From: Euryarchaeota archaeon UBA346
Lineage (GTDB): Archaea; Thermoplasmatota; E2; DHVEG-1
Reading direction: 5' to 3'
DNA: 24,208 bases
NCBI GenBank assembly: GCA_002496355.1
Contig: DAJP01000075.1
Coordinates: 1 to 24,208, forward strand
Below, one piece after another: positions 8,507 through 16,698 of the stretch; positions within the stretch are counted from its first letter, which is position 1, and each line of letters starts with the position of its first letter. The translations under genes were made by a program, and so were the position numbers. Under the pieces are notes generated by a model. It was not told the origin of the DNA. It ran no database searches and worked only from the letters and a program-made list of their open reading frames with translations.

Positions 8507-10117
8507 ATGTCATTACTTCCTACTCTTGAAGAGTTAAAACGTTCGGACACCAGTCATGATTTGATACTGAGTCTGACTCCGAATCAAGAGATCATCCAGT
8601 TCAACAAAGAAAGCGAACGATTCACTGGTTTCTTGCGAGATGAGGTGATACATAAAAAACTCTCTGAGATTTTGATTCCTCCCGAATCAGCATCGCAATG
8701 GAAGGACCTACTAGTATCGATACAGCAGGATATGTGGATCGATAACTTCGTGCTTCCTCTTAAGACAAAGGCGAATCAGGTCCATATGATCACCTGGACG
8801 GGTTTTCTTGTCAAAGATGAGCAAGGTGTGGTAAAGGATATCTGTATCTTTGGAAAACCGGTACAGACTGAACCATTGAAACAACCGGATACACCAGTTG
8901 TACTACCTGAACCGCAACAAAATGAGGCTCTCCCTCAAGAAAAAGAACCTGTTGTGATCCCTGAACCCCCAGAGATCCATGAAAAGGTAATTGTCCCCTC
9001 AATATCCGAGGTTCAGGATGAACCACAACCGCTTAAAACTGAGGTTCTGGTAAAGCATGGGGCAAAAAAAATATTGTTCGCCCATGAAAAGAGCAGTACA
9101 AACGAGCAAGCGCCATCGATAGCCTCTGAAAAACCATCTCTTCCTGTCCAACCAAAAGCATCTCCGTCCTCTGCTGAACTCTTAGAGAAACAATATAATG
9201 TAACGTCGCATAAGCTGGATTCCATCCTTCAATCCCTCTCAGATCTTTCTCAAAAATATGAGACGGTTCTGAAACGTGTCACGGAGCTTGAAAAGAAAGA
9301 AGAACCCTTGGAAAAACACCATAAACCCCTGCAGAATCCTCCGCGACCTCAACCGCCTCAGACTGAAACACCTGCTCCTTCAATAAAAGATCGCCCTGCG
9401 GCAGTCAAAACCAGAGATGAAGCGGAACAGCAACCTGACGAAAGAGAGCATACGTTTTTTTCAGATCCCTTTGGGTTGAAGCGACAACATACAGAACTGG
9501 ATTTGAAAAAACAACGAGTAGATCTCCGTATGAAACAATTAGAGACGTTCGAAACACGGTTGATGAAAGAAAAAGATTTGTTGCATGCTCGTGTCAAAGA
9601 GTTCAGCAGATGGCAAGAAAAACTCATGGCGTTGGAATCAGAAATCGAGAAACGACGACAAGAGTTGATGAACCAAGAAAATCTCGTTCTGAGAAAAAGA
9701 CCCCAGCCTCTTGGAACTCAACAAACTTTTCCTGGGATGGACCATCATAAAAATACTGAAGGAGAGCTTCCTGCTTGTGATGATGAGACACTTGAGAAGA
9801 TACCACAGTCTGCGGCGATAATACAACGGGGGATTTTAAAACAAATCAATGGCCTTTTTTTAGAACTACTTGGGTATTCCCCTGAGGAGCTCGTTGAAAA
9901 AAGCTATTTTGATTTTATTGCCCTGGAGGGTCTGGCTGACGTGGAAAAGTATTATCTGGACCGGTTAAAGGGAGAGAGTGTCTCAGTGTACCGGACTGTG
10001 TTTTCCGCGAAGGATGATAAAAAAATTCCTGTTGAGGTATGTATCAAACAGACCATCTATAATGGTGAAAAAGCTGAGATTGCGATTGTTTCCAGTTTGG
10101 ATTCAGGTTCTGAATAA
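8507..10117 (+). CDS. PAS-coiled coil-PAS protein without recognisable output domain
   Basis: A 536-residue soluble protein. An N-terminal PAS domain (about 15-115) has LILSLTPNQEIIQFNKESER and FTGFLRDEVIHKKLSEILIP. A Pro/Glu-rich linker follows (about 120-220), then short coiled coils (about 225-250 and 335-395). A second PAS domain (about 425-530) has INGLFLELLGYSPEELVEKS and a final VCIKQTIYNGEKAEIAIV strand. No histidine-kinase, HATPase, cyclase, GGDEF or helix-turn-helix segment is visible, so it may be a scaffold or sensor acting through partners. A GTG at 8495 is in frame, but the GGGAGAG ribosome site fits the ATG at 8507. It diverges from the archaellum operon and converges on the archaellin, so a role in motility control is plausible but unproven. 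Confidence 0.8.
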   Translation: MSLLPTLEELKRSDTSHDLILSLTPNQEIIQFNKESERFTGFLRDEVIHKKLSEILIPPESASQWKDLLVSIQQDMWIDNFVLPLKTKANQVHMITWTGFLVKDEQGVVKDICIFGKPVQTEPLKQPDTPVVLPEPQQNEALPQEKEPVVIPEPPEIHEKVIVPSISEVQDEPQPLKTEVLVKHGAKKILFAHEKSSTNEQAPSIASEKPSLPVQPKASPSSAELLEKQYNVTSHKLDSILQSLSDLSQKYETVLKRVTELEKKEEPLEKHHKPLQNPPRPQPPQTETPAPSIKDRPAAVKTRDEAEQQPDEREHTFFSDPFGLKRQHTELDLKKQRVDLRMKQLETFETRLMKEKDLLHARVKEFSRWQEKLMALESEIEKRRQELMNQENLVLRKRPQPLGTQQTFPGMDHHKNTEGELPACDDETLEKIPQSAAIIQRGILKQINGLFLELLGYSPEELVEKSYFDFIALEGLADVEKYYLDRLKGESVSVYRTVFSAKDDKKIPVEVCIKQTIYNGEKAEIAIVSSLDSGSE

Positions 10118-10142
10118 CAAATAGATAATTAGAGATAAAAAA

Positions 10143-10192
10143 AATAAAAAAAGGAGAGATTGTTTTTCTCTCTCTGATCTTTCTTTTTTATA
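10143..10192. terminator. Probable shared terminator between convergent genes
   Basis: Between the convergent PAS gene and archaellin, GAGAGA and TCTCTC form a hairpin with a T-rich loop. It is flanked by an A-rich run on the left and a T-rich run (CTTTCTTTTTT) on the right, giving U-rich tails in both directions. Archaeal termination needs mainly the U-tract, so the site could serve both strands. Confidence 0.5.
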
Positions 10193-11045
10193 GTTCACAG
10201 ACTTGGTATTTGAATGCCATCGGCGCCTGGGCGACGAACACACCAGATCCACCAAAGTCGGGCACCAATGTTCCTTCGAGGACCTCACCAGCGAGTAATC
10301 CACCGGTTTCTGGTAACACTGCTGAGAGGTTGACGAGGAAGATTGCTTGATCGGTGGCACTCATTCCATTGGTTTTCATGATGGAATCATCTCGATCATG
10401 GATTGAAATGATACCATAGTTTGTTCCGTTGAGTTGACTGAGATTTAAAGCATGGAAGATACTTGTGTATCCGTTGCTTGAGACTTTCAGTGCGTTATTG
10501 AGACTTAAGACGGAAAAGTTGTTTAATTTGAGGTAGACCAATGTCCTGTTCAGGTCGATATCTAATGATCCCGCTCGGGGGGAGATTGCAATGGCGAGGT
10601 ATTGTATTTTTGTTTTGTTTACATCTGTGTATCCTGTGACTTCGATGACTTGCAAACCACTGGAGACGTCCCGAATGGTTTGTTTTCCAACCGCATAGGC
10701 TCGTTGTTGGAGGTTTTCTGCAGTTTGAATAATGACACTTGCAGCGACCGCCGCGACAAGAATCATTGCGATGAATACGATTAAGGTTCCAATACCAACA
10801 GCAGCTTCTTCATCTTCTGTGATGTTTGTGTTTTCTGGTCTGTGTTTCTTGCCTGGTTTGATGGCGATGATGGTATCGATTCTAAGGCATCCTAGGCCTT
10901 GTGAGGAATCTACTAAAATAAATCCATCTTTGTAGTCGACATCTTCAAGAATGCCTGTGACGACATTTGCTCGTTCTTCACCGGGTTCTTTTGTGACGAT
11001 TTTGCAGTATTTGCCCACCAGCTTTTCCATATATCGTTTTACCAT
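10188..11045 (-). CDS. flaB: Archaellin FlaB with N-terminal Sm-like domain fusion
   Basis: A 285-residue protein. The core (about 78-285) is archaellin, the filament subunit, with the class III hydrophobic N-terminus AAVGIGTLIVFIAM followed by AASVIIQTAENLQQRAYAVG, and a beta-rich outer domain with several N-x-S/T sequons. Unusually, about 77 residues precede it. Residues 7-66 (GKYCKIVTKE, TGILEDVDYKDGF, LRIDTIIAIKPG) look like a small Sm/LSm-type beta barrel, which would sit on the cytoplasmic side before prepilin-peptidase cleavage. The frame is continuous and no ATG, GTG or TTG lies between the two parts. The start could be GTG at 11054; I chose ATG at 11045, which has AGGTGAAAGGA before it. 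A normal archaellin leader is about 5-15 residues. The Sm-like call is from strand pattern only. Confidence 0.85.
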   Translation of the reverse strand: MVKRYMEKLVGKYCKIVTKEPGEERANVVTGILEDVDYKDGFILVDSSQGLGCLRIDTIIAIKPGKKHRPENTNITEDEEAAVGIGTLIVFIAMILVAAVAASVIIQTAENLQQRAYAVGKQTIRDVSSGLQVIEVTGYTDVNKTKIQYLAIAISPRAGSLDIDLNRTLVYLKLNNFSVLSLNNALKVSSNGYTSIFHALNLSQLNGTNYGIISIHDRDDSIMKTNGMSATDQAIFLVNLSAVLPETGGLLAGEVLEGTLVPDFGGSGVFVAQAPMAFKYQVCEL

Positions 11046-11118
11046 TCCTTTCACCTACCTTTCCTTTCCTGCCATTCATAACCATGGCAGTTTTTCACAT
11101 GTAACATGTTCGCAGATG

Positions 11119-11132
11119 ACAATATATAAAGA
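11119..11132 (-). promoter_or_regulatory. flaB: Archaellin promoter TATA box
   Basis: TTTATATATT on the minus strand (11121-11130). The transcript should start near 11100 and give a leader of about 55 bases that includes the AGGTGA ribosome site. The rest of the 308-base divergent gap holds a double ACATGT motif (about 11097-11110) and a small hairpin around 11232-11249 (CCTCC and GGAGG). Confidence 0.55.
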
Positions 11133-11306
11133 TTCGGCGGTGGACCATCAAATTGTAAAAATCACACCCAGACCATTTTACCATCTCCTCCTGTAGATGA
11201 AGCCTTGCTCACCTTTACAAAAACAGAATAACCTCCCTCGAAAGGAGGGCCCTTCTACAAATCTTCCTACAGAGACAAGACTCTTTAGTACAGATAACAA
11301 TTGTAT

Positions 11307-11324
11307 AACAAGGTATATATATTA
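11307..11324 (+). promoter_or_regulatory. TATA box for archaellin-like gene
   Basis: AAGGTATATATATTATT is a strong TATA element. Transcription would be expected near 11340, only about 22 bases before the ATG at 11363. The AGGAGG at 11328-11333 would then lie upstream of the transcript. Confidence 0.5.
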
Positions 11325-11362
11325 TTCAGGAGGACTTTTTTATCGAGGAAACCAAAGAAATC

Positions 11363-11989
11363 ATGGATGAAAAAGCACAACTCGGAACAATCGCCGGAAT
11401 ACTCCTTCTTGTATTCATCCTCATAGGAGCAGTTTCCGCCTCGATAATCATAACAGATACACCAATGACCTCCGAAGAAGACCTAACCAATATGACCAAT
11501 GAAATCGTCGATGAACTCTGCAGCTACCTGCAAATAAAACAAATCGTTGGAAAATACCAGACAATCCAGGGACAACAACGAATCAACAAAATCGCAATCC
11601 TAATTAAACCCTTTGTTTCTCAAAACATCGATCTCACCCATATGACCCTGGAACTCAATGATGGAGAAAATTACCAAATCCTGTTTTTCAATGGAACGGC
11701 TGGTTCCATCCGTTCCCAATCACTCTTTGAACATCATCTCTGGGAATCGTTGACGAATGAATCCTATGGTCTGCTCTCTACTATTGATAATGACAACTCT
11801 ATCGTGGATGCACATATGATAAACGAAAATACAGATATGGCTTTCATCATCATAAAGCTCCCCGAGAATAAAGCAATGACACAAGATACACAACTTGTCG
11901 TAACGATCCGTCCATCGCCAGGCATAGGCCGAACCGTGACTATCGAAGCGCCCCTTCCTATAAAAAATATCGTTACTCTTTATGAATAG
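11363..11989 (+). CDS. Archaellin-like / class III signal peptide protein
   Basis: A 208-residue protein with a very short leader (MDEKAQ) before the hydrophobic helix LGTIAGILLLVFILIGAVSA, as in archaellins and archaeal pilins. The body follows the neighbouring FlaB in pattern: both have an I-x-x-[IL]-[AI]-I-x-[IL] strand, then IDL and T-L-x-L. It contains YGLLSTIDNDNSIV, matching YGIISIHDRDDSIM of FlaB, so I regard it as a divergent archaellin. It could be a minor filament component, cap or hook-like subunit. Its gene is divergent from flaB and ends 12 bases from the convergent coiled-coil gene. The start is uncertain: a strong GGAGG at 11329-11333 is 29 bases from the ATG, and the frame is open upstream (an ATC at 11342 is correctly spaced), while GAGGAA at 11345-11350 would suit the ATG. 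Confidence 0.75.
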   Translation: MDEKAQLGTIAGILLLVFILIGAVSASIIITDTPMTSEEDLTNMTNEIVDELCSYLQIKQIVGKYQTIQGQQRINKIAILIKPFVSQNIDLTHMTLELNDGENYQILFFNGTAGSIRSQSLFEHHLWESLTNESYGLLSTIDNDNSIVDAHMINENTDMAFIIIKLPENKAMTQDTQLVVTIRPSPGIGRTVTIEAPLPIKNIVTLYE

Positions 11990-12001
11990 AACATATGGCG
12001 G

Positions 12002-15000
12002 TTATTTTGGCTCTTCATCCTTTAATTTTTTTGTCTTAAGATGATCCTCTGCGGTATGATCAAGACATTTCTCGATCTCGTTGCAGATCCGTAACTCTTC
12101 TTTCCAGGTCATATTTTCCTGAACCGGGCCTGAATGGTCCTGACTGGTCTTCATGATATGGTCGATATCTCCAGCGAAGGATTTCTTTTCAGCGGGTATG
12201 TCCGAGGATTCCTCTTTCAAAAGACTTGGGCGATTTGCTTTTCTATTGAGCAACGATTCCAACCATCCCGCCTGCTCTTTATTGATAGTTCCCTTGTTTT
12301 TCTTCAATTCCTCGAAGAAAGACATCATTTCTTTTGTTTTCAGCTCACCTTCCATCCCTTTCTCAGATAATTGTATCGTGAAATGTTCCACATCGGTATG
12401 ACTTGTTCGTAACCCACCTTGCAGCTTCTCCAGCTCCATGGTTTTCATAGTGAGATCCTGCTTGATTGTATCAAATTCTTTTACGAGAGAAATAAATCGG
12501 GTCTGCTGGGACTCCGCCTCGTTCCTCAGCTGGATCACAGTCAGACATTTTTCGTCTAATTGATCAAGACGTTTTTTAAGATCCCGTTTTATCCGATCGT
12601 TCTCCATAGCGCTCTGTTCCTGTTCCTGCTTGAGAAGTTCCAACTCCTGAATATGGCCTGCGAAGTTTTGGTTTGTCTTCTCCAGTTGTTTCTGAAGACT
12701 AGTAATTGTTCCTTGCTTCATGTCCAACGCAGTGATTGCTCCCTGCAGGTCTCTTTCTTTTCCTTCTAAAACATTTCTCAGGCTCTGAAGCTCTCCATCC
12801 TTTTCTTCGATATCTTGTTTATGAATGAGAAGCTCATGATTTTTTTTCATCAGCTCGTTTTCTTTATCTTTCAGGTCATCGAATAAGTGTTCGACTTGAG
12901 ATGCTTTTTGCAGAACCGTGGTTTGATTCTCCATCAGTTGCTTTCCGATTTGATCGATGATCTGGTTCTTCGCGAGTATCTCGGTGTGCAATGAATCAAG
13001 TGTCTCTTGAGCAGATTTCAGTTCGCTCATATGAGCCTTCAGCTCATCATCTCGTCTTTCCAGCTGTATTTGAAGTGTTTCCGCAACCCGTGTTTTTTCC
13101 ATTCCAATCATCTGTCGGTCGGATAACTGCTGTTCCAGATCCGCAATCAGCCTACTGCGCACCGTTATATCTCTGTTGAGGGATTCCAGGTGATCCTGCA
13201 GCTTTTGAGTCTGCGTCGTAAATTCCATTGTTTTTTTCTCCAGTTCCATATGTACATCACTGAGGAGAGTATCTTTCTGTTCCAGCTTCGATGAGAGTTC
13301 CTTGACCTGTTCCTGTTTATCTCGCAGTTCGATGTTTGATAATAAGCTATCAACCCATCTCTTCTCAGAATCCCTGTTTATTAGGTTCAATTCCTCCTCC
13401 AGTCCTTGTATCTCTCGTCTGTGTGCAAGCAACTGGGAGTTTCTTTCTTTGAGCACATGGGAGGTTTTTTCAAGGTCTGTCTCAAGTTTAACGATTTGTT
13501 CCTCTTTCAGCTGTAAGGAAGTAGTATTGGATTCCAGTTCTTTAAGATGCTTTGTTAGTTCGGTTTTCATATCGGAGAGCTCATGGGTCTTGTTTTTCAT
13601 CTCGTTTTTTAAATGAGTACATTCTTTTTCTTTTGTCAGCAGTTCCTTATGTTTCCCATCAAGATCCATCTGAAGATGCTCTGCTAACTGTGTTTTTTCT
13701 ATAAGATGTGTTTGTTCTGTTGTCAATTGTTCTTCGATGTTTTCTATGATACGGCTCCTTGAGTCGATCTCTCCCCGGATCATGTCCAATTCCACTTGGG
13801 TCTCCTGAAGCTGTAGTCCTTGCCGATGAATTTCGTCATCCTTTAACATCAATTCCTGTTGTTTTTGCTCAAGGATCCGTTGTGTCTCCAGAAGAGACCG
13901 TCTATTATGGAAAAGCTCCTCCTGCAACTGTTCTGCGGTGTTGGAATGCTCAATAAGGCTGGTTTGATTCTCGGTGAGCTGTCTTGTGATATCCCCAATG
14001 ATTCTATTCCTTGATTCAATTTCACATCCAAGCCAGTCAAGCTCTTCTTGTTTCTGTTCTAGGATATGGTTATGTTTTGTGATTTCTTCATTTTTTTCTT
14101 TTACATCCTGTTGTAGAACGCTGATCATTTCTGTAAGCTCAATTCCTGACAGCTGTTGGTCCTCCAATTGTTTCTCAAGAGTCTCGATAACTGTATTCCT
14201 TGAGTTGATTTCTCTCTGCAACTCAGTGATTTCTCCGGTTTTCTCCTCTGCTTCGTTAACGGAGACGGTAAATTCATCATTTCTCCGTTGTAACTCTTCT
14301 TGAATCTTTCGCGTCAACCGATTGTTATGTTCAAGTTCCTTGCTTAACTGCTCAGTAAAATGATTGTTCTCCACGATCCAATGTTGTTTTTCCATCAATT
14401 GACCTTTGATATCCTGGATAAGTTCGTCTTTTTCCTCAATCTGTTGCCGTAGTCTGCTGGACTCATCGGTTTTTTCTTCAATTTCATTTTTCAGGGTATG
14501 AAACCCCTGGTCTTTTTTATCCAAGTCCTGTTGTAACCGCATAATGATATCAGTTTTTTGGACCAGCTGCGTTTGTCGCTCTAGGATCTGATGCTCAAGG
14601 TCATCAAGAAGTCGATTTCTGATTTCGATTTCGTTACGCAACTCCTCTTCTTCATCCTGTATACTCTCAGGTTCATCCTCTTTTGTATTCCCCCGGTCAC
14701 TCTTCAAACCCTGATCTTTGACTGGAAGTCTTTCAAACTCAGAAATAATTTCATAAAAATGTTGATTTTCTATCTTTTCTAAGAACAGGTCAATGGTTTC
14801 ATGCAGTTGAACCGAATCCTCTGGAAAAGTATGATTATCCGAGGTATGCATCCGCGGTCCTCTCCTATGAACTCTGGGGATTGTTTCAGATTTCTTTGAA
14901 GGGTGTTGATGGTTTCTTTTTCGATCAAAACCAATGAACAACTTCTTTTTTCTTCTCGGAGAAACCTGTCGGATATTCCTTTTGTCGCCAAGCATTGTGG

Positions 15001-15034
15001 TATCCTGTTTTCTCTCCTCTTTTAAAAAAACCAT
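12002..15034 (-). CDS. Very long repeat-built coiled-coil protein, function unknown
   Basis: A 1010-residue protein not recognised as a named family. Residues 1-65 are basic (RRKKK, RKRNHQHPSKK). About 125-905 are almost uninterrupted Gln/Glu/Lys-rich heptad coiled coil. About 905-1010 is less regular, with WKEELRICNEIEKCLDH near the end. There is no signal peptide, membrane helix or Walker motif, so it is not SMC or Rad50. A repeated block of the type EI-x-SRN-x-II-x-x-[IL]-x-x-QL-x-x-x-Q-T starts near residues 135, 198, 275, 338, 422, 622 and 685. The ATG has a GTGAGGT ribosome site. It converges on the archaellin-like gene, so a cytoplasmic rod, polar scaffold or motor-associated structure is possible. 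That function is inference from location only. Confidence 0.8.
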   Translation of the reverse strand: MVFLKEERKQDTTMLGDKRNIRQVSPRRKKKLFIGFDRKRNHQHPSKKSETIPRVHRRGPRMHTSDNHTFPEDSVQLHETIDLFLEKIENQHFYEIISEFERLPVKDQGLKSDRGNTKEDEPESIQDEEEELRNEIEIRNRLLDDLEHQILERQTQLVQKTDIIMRLQQDLDKKDQGFHTLKNEIEEKTDESSRLRQQIEEKDELIQDIKGQLMEKQHWIVENNHFTEQLSKELEHNNRLTRKIQEELQRRNDEFTVSVNEAEEKTGEITELQREINSRNTVIETLEKQLEDQQLSGIELTEMISVLQQDVKEKNEEITKHNHILEQKQEELDWLGCEIESRNRIIGDITRQLTENQTSLIEHSNTAEQLQEELFHNRRSLLETQRILEQKQQELMLKDDEIHRQGLQLQETQVELDMIRGEIDSRSRIIENIEEQLTTEQTHLIEKTQLAEHLQMDLDGKHKELLTKEKECTHLKNEMKNKTHELSDMKTELTKHLKELESNTTSLQLKEEQIVKLETDLEKTSHVLKERNSQLLAHRREIQGLEEELNLINRDSEKRWVDSLLSNIELRDKQEQVKELSSKLEQKDTLLSDVHMELEKKTMEFTTQTQKLQDHLESLNRDITVRSRLIADLEQQLSDRQMIGMEKTRVAETLQIQLERRDDELKAHMSELKSAQETLDSLHTEILAKNQIIDQIGKQLMENQTTVLQKASQVEHLFDDLKDKENELMKKNHELLIHKQDIEEKDGELQSLRNVLEGKERDLQGAITALDMKQGTITSLQKQLEKTNQNFAGHIQELELLKQEQEQSAMENDRIKRDLKKRLDQLDEKCLTVIQLRNEAESQQTRFISLVKEFDTIKQDLTMKTMELEKLQGGLRTSHTDVEHFTIQLSEKGMEGELKTKEMMSFFEELKKNKGTINKEQAGWLESLLNRKANRPSLLKEESSDIPAEKKSFAGDIDHIMKTSQDHSGPVQENMTWKEELRICNEIEKCLDHTAEDHLKTKKLKDEEPK

Positions 15035-15222
15035 TTAACACATACCTCACTTCAACACAGGCCGCATCTACCCTCCGGTACAGGTAATGGGTCTTTTTAT
15101 TCATTAACATTTCGGAGTCAACGCAGAAAAAAACGACAAGATGATTAAAGATAGAAATAAAAAAAAGAAACATCTGAAGACAAATGCTTACTTTTTTTCA
15201 TCAGGATGTACTTCTACGAAGG

Positions 15223-15232
15223 CTTTATAAAA
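15223..15232 (+). promoter_or_regulatory. TATA box for site-2 protease gene
   Basis: CTTTATAAAA lies about 30 bases before the ATG at 15258, implying a leader of fewer than 10 bases (essentially leaderless). The remaining 223-base divergent gap shows only AT-rich sequence and a weak AATAAAAAG element toward the coiled-coil gene. Confidence 0.5.
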
Positions 15233-15257
15233 CGAAGACACTATCCGGGCAGACAAC

Positions 15258-16385
15258 ATGCCAGAATCATGGAACAATTCGAACCAAATACCGATCGAAT
15301 CACCTTTCGATCTTGAGTTATTACAACGGGAGGTCGGTCAACGTTTTCCCTTCTATGACATGAAATCGAATATCAACACTGTCGCGTTTTTCTGTCGCAT
15401 CGATGAAGAAACCCTTGAAGAGAAATTCGAATCCCTGCGCATCACATTATTGGAAAAACAGTATATTCCCATGATAAAAAACGAGCATGGGGAACACATC
15501 ATCTATATCGTAAAAAAACCCCACGGCAAGAAACCTCGGTCCGTCTGGGTTAATATAATCCTACTCATAGCAACCATCTTTACCACCACCCTTGCAGGTG
15601 CTCTTCAATGGGTGGATATCGACCAGGTTGATTGGATGAACATGTTCTCAGTCCCCTACCTTTGGCAGGGTTTCATCTTCTTCTCAGTCCCCCTCCTCTT
15701 AATCCTAGGTGTCCATGAGATGGGACATTACTATGCCTCAAAAAAACACCATGTTGATGCATCATTACCCTATTTTATACCACTTCCACCACCATTTCTC
15801 CTTGGCACGTTTGGTGCCTTGATCTCGACACGGGAACCTATTCCTAACAGGAAAGCGTTACTTGATATCGGGGTTGCAGGGCCACTCTGTGGATTTCTCG
15901 TTGCCATCCCTGTATCGTTGATCGGGTTCTTCTTGATGCAACAATCACCAATCCCGCTCCCATCGAACGGAACCAACCTTTCTCTTATGCCACCGCTCCT
16001 CCTCCAATGGATGCAGAACCTATTTTCCATCTCGGGGAACTATGTGATACACCCTACCTTATTTGCAGGGTGGGTCGGTATTTTTCTGACAGCCGTGAAC
16101 CTCTTGCCCGCGGGTCAGCTTGACGGTGGACATGTCGCTCGAGCGATATTAAAAGAGAAACATAAATATGTCAGTTGGTTGGTTATTTTCGTCCTAGCTG
16201 CATTGAGTTTCTTTTACACGGGATGGTTGATGTTCGCAATCATCATTCTGCTCTTCATTGGTACTCAACATCAACCACCTCTCAATGAGATAACCCCCTT
16301 AGATACGAGACGCAAGCTTCTCGGCCTAGCGATCCTTCTTATCTTTATCCTTTCCTTTGCTCCTATCCCGTTTGGAGTTGAGTAA
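15258..16385 (+). CDS. Site-2 protease family (M50) membrane metalloprotease
   Basis: A 375-residue polytopic membrane protein. A soluble N-terminal domain (about 1-93) precedes hydrophobic segments. The zinc motif HEMGH is at about 153-157 and the second motif NLLPAGQLDGG at about 281-291, whose Asp (289) is the third zinc ligand in the family. FIPLPPPFLLGTFGALI, a conserved loop of archaeal S2P homologues, lies between. These enzymes cut membrane-spanning substrates inside the bilayer, often to release regulators. The N-terminal domain resembles the cytosolic extension of the archaeal/cyanobacterial subgroup rather than a PDZ domain. The gene stands alone, with its own promoter. The substrate is unknown. 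Confidence 0.9.
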   Translation: MPESWNNSNQIPIESPFDLELLQREVGQRFPFYDMKSNINTVAFFCRIDEETLEEKFESLRITLLEKQYIPMIKNEHGEHIIYIVKKPHGKKPRSVWVNIILLIATIFTTTLAGALQWVDIDQVDWMNMFSVPYLWQGFIFFSVPLLLILGVHEMGHYYASKKHHVDASLPYFIPLPPPFLLGTFGALISTREPIPNRKALLDIGVAGPLCGFLVAIPVSLIGFFLMQQSPIPLPSNGTNLSLMPPLLLQWMQNLFSISGNYVIHPTLFAGWVGIFLTAVNLLPAGQLDGGHVARAILKEKHKYVSWLVIFVLAALSFFYTGWLMFAIIILLFIGTQHQPPLNEITPLDTRRKLLGLAILLIFILSFAPIPFGVE

Positions 16386-16473
16386 GACCCCTATTTTTCT
16401 CCTTATCATCACCAAGGATTGCATCGTAATGATTTAATACCTCATAATGAATCCTTATCTTGACGTGAACTGT

Positions 16474-16698
16474 ATGAAAACATATATCCAGGTGATGTTC
16501 AACAGTGAAGGAGCCGCCCCATCGGAGATAAAAAACCAATTGCTGAACATGGGGTTTAAGGCGACAAAGGGAAACTATGATTTCGTGTTCGATTGGGGAC
16601 GAGAAAAAGCAGACATTAACGAGCTTATCTTTTTTGCAGATAAGGTCCATGCCGCTTTGAAGAATAGTAAGGTTCTTTTTAATATTGAAACAATCTAA
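16474..16698 (+). CDS. Small conserved-looking protein, function unknown
   Basis: A 74-residue soluble protein starting MKTYIQVMFNSEGAAPSEI, with a pattern of beta strands and helices (NYDFVFDWG, DINELIFFADKVHAAL). I believe similar proteins occur in related archaea but cannot assign a role. An in-frame ATG exists at 16447, but the TATA-like GATTTAATAC near 16430 would start the transcript around 16460, after that codon, so ATG 16474 is favoured. Its stop codon overlaps the stop of the convergent methyltransferase gene by four bases. Confidence 0.65.
   Translation: MKTYIQVMFNSEGAAPSEIKNQLLNMGFKATKGNYDFVFDWGREKADINELIFFADKVHAALKNSKVLFNIETI

Noticed and set aside
8507..10117. Histidine kinase
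   Set aside because: The protein ends within the second PAS domain; no phospho-acceptor His box or ATP-binding N and G boxes.
12002..15034. SMC/Rad50-type ATPase
   Set aside because: No Walker A at the N-terminus, no signature or Walker B near the C-terminus, and no hinge domain visible.
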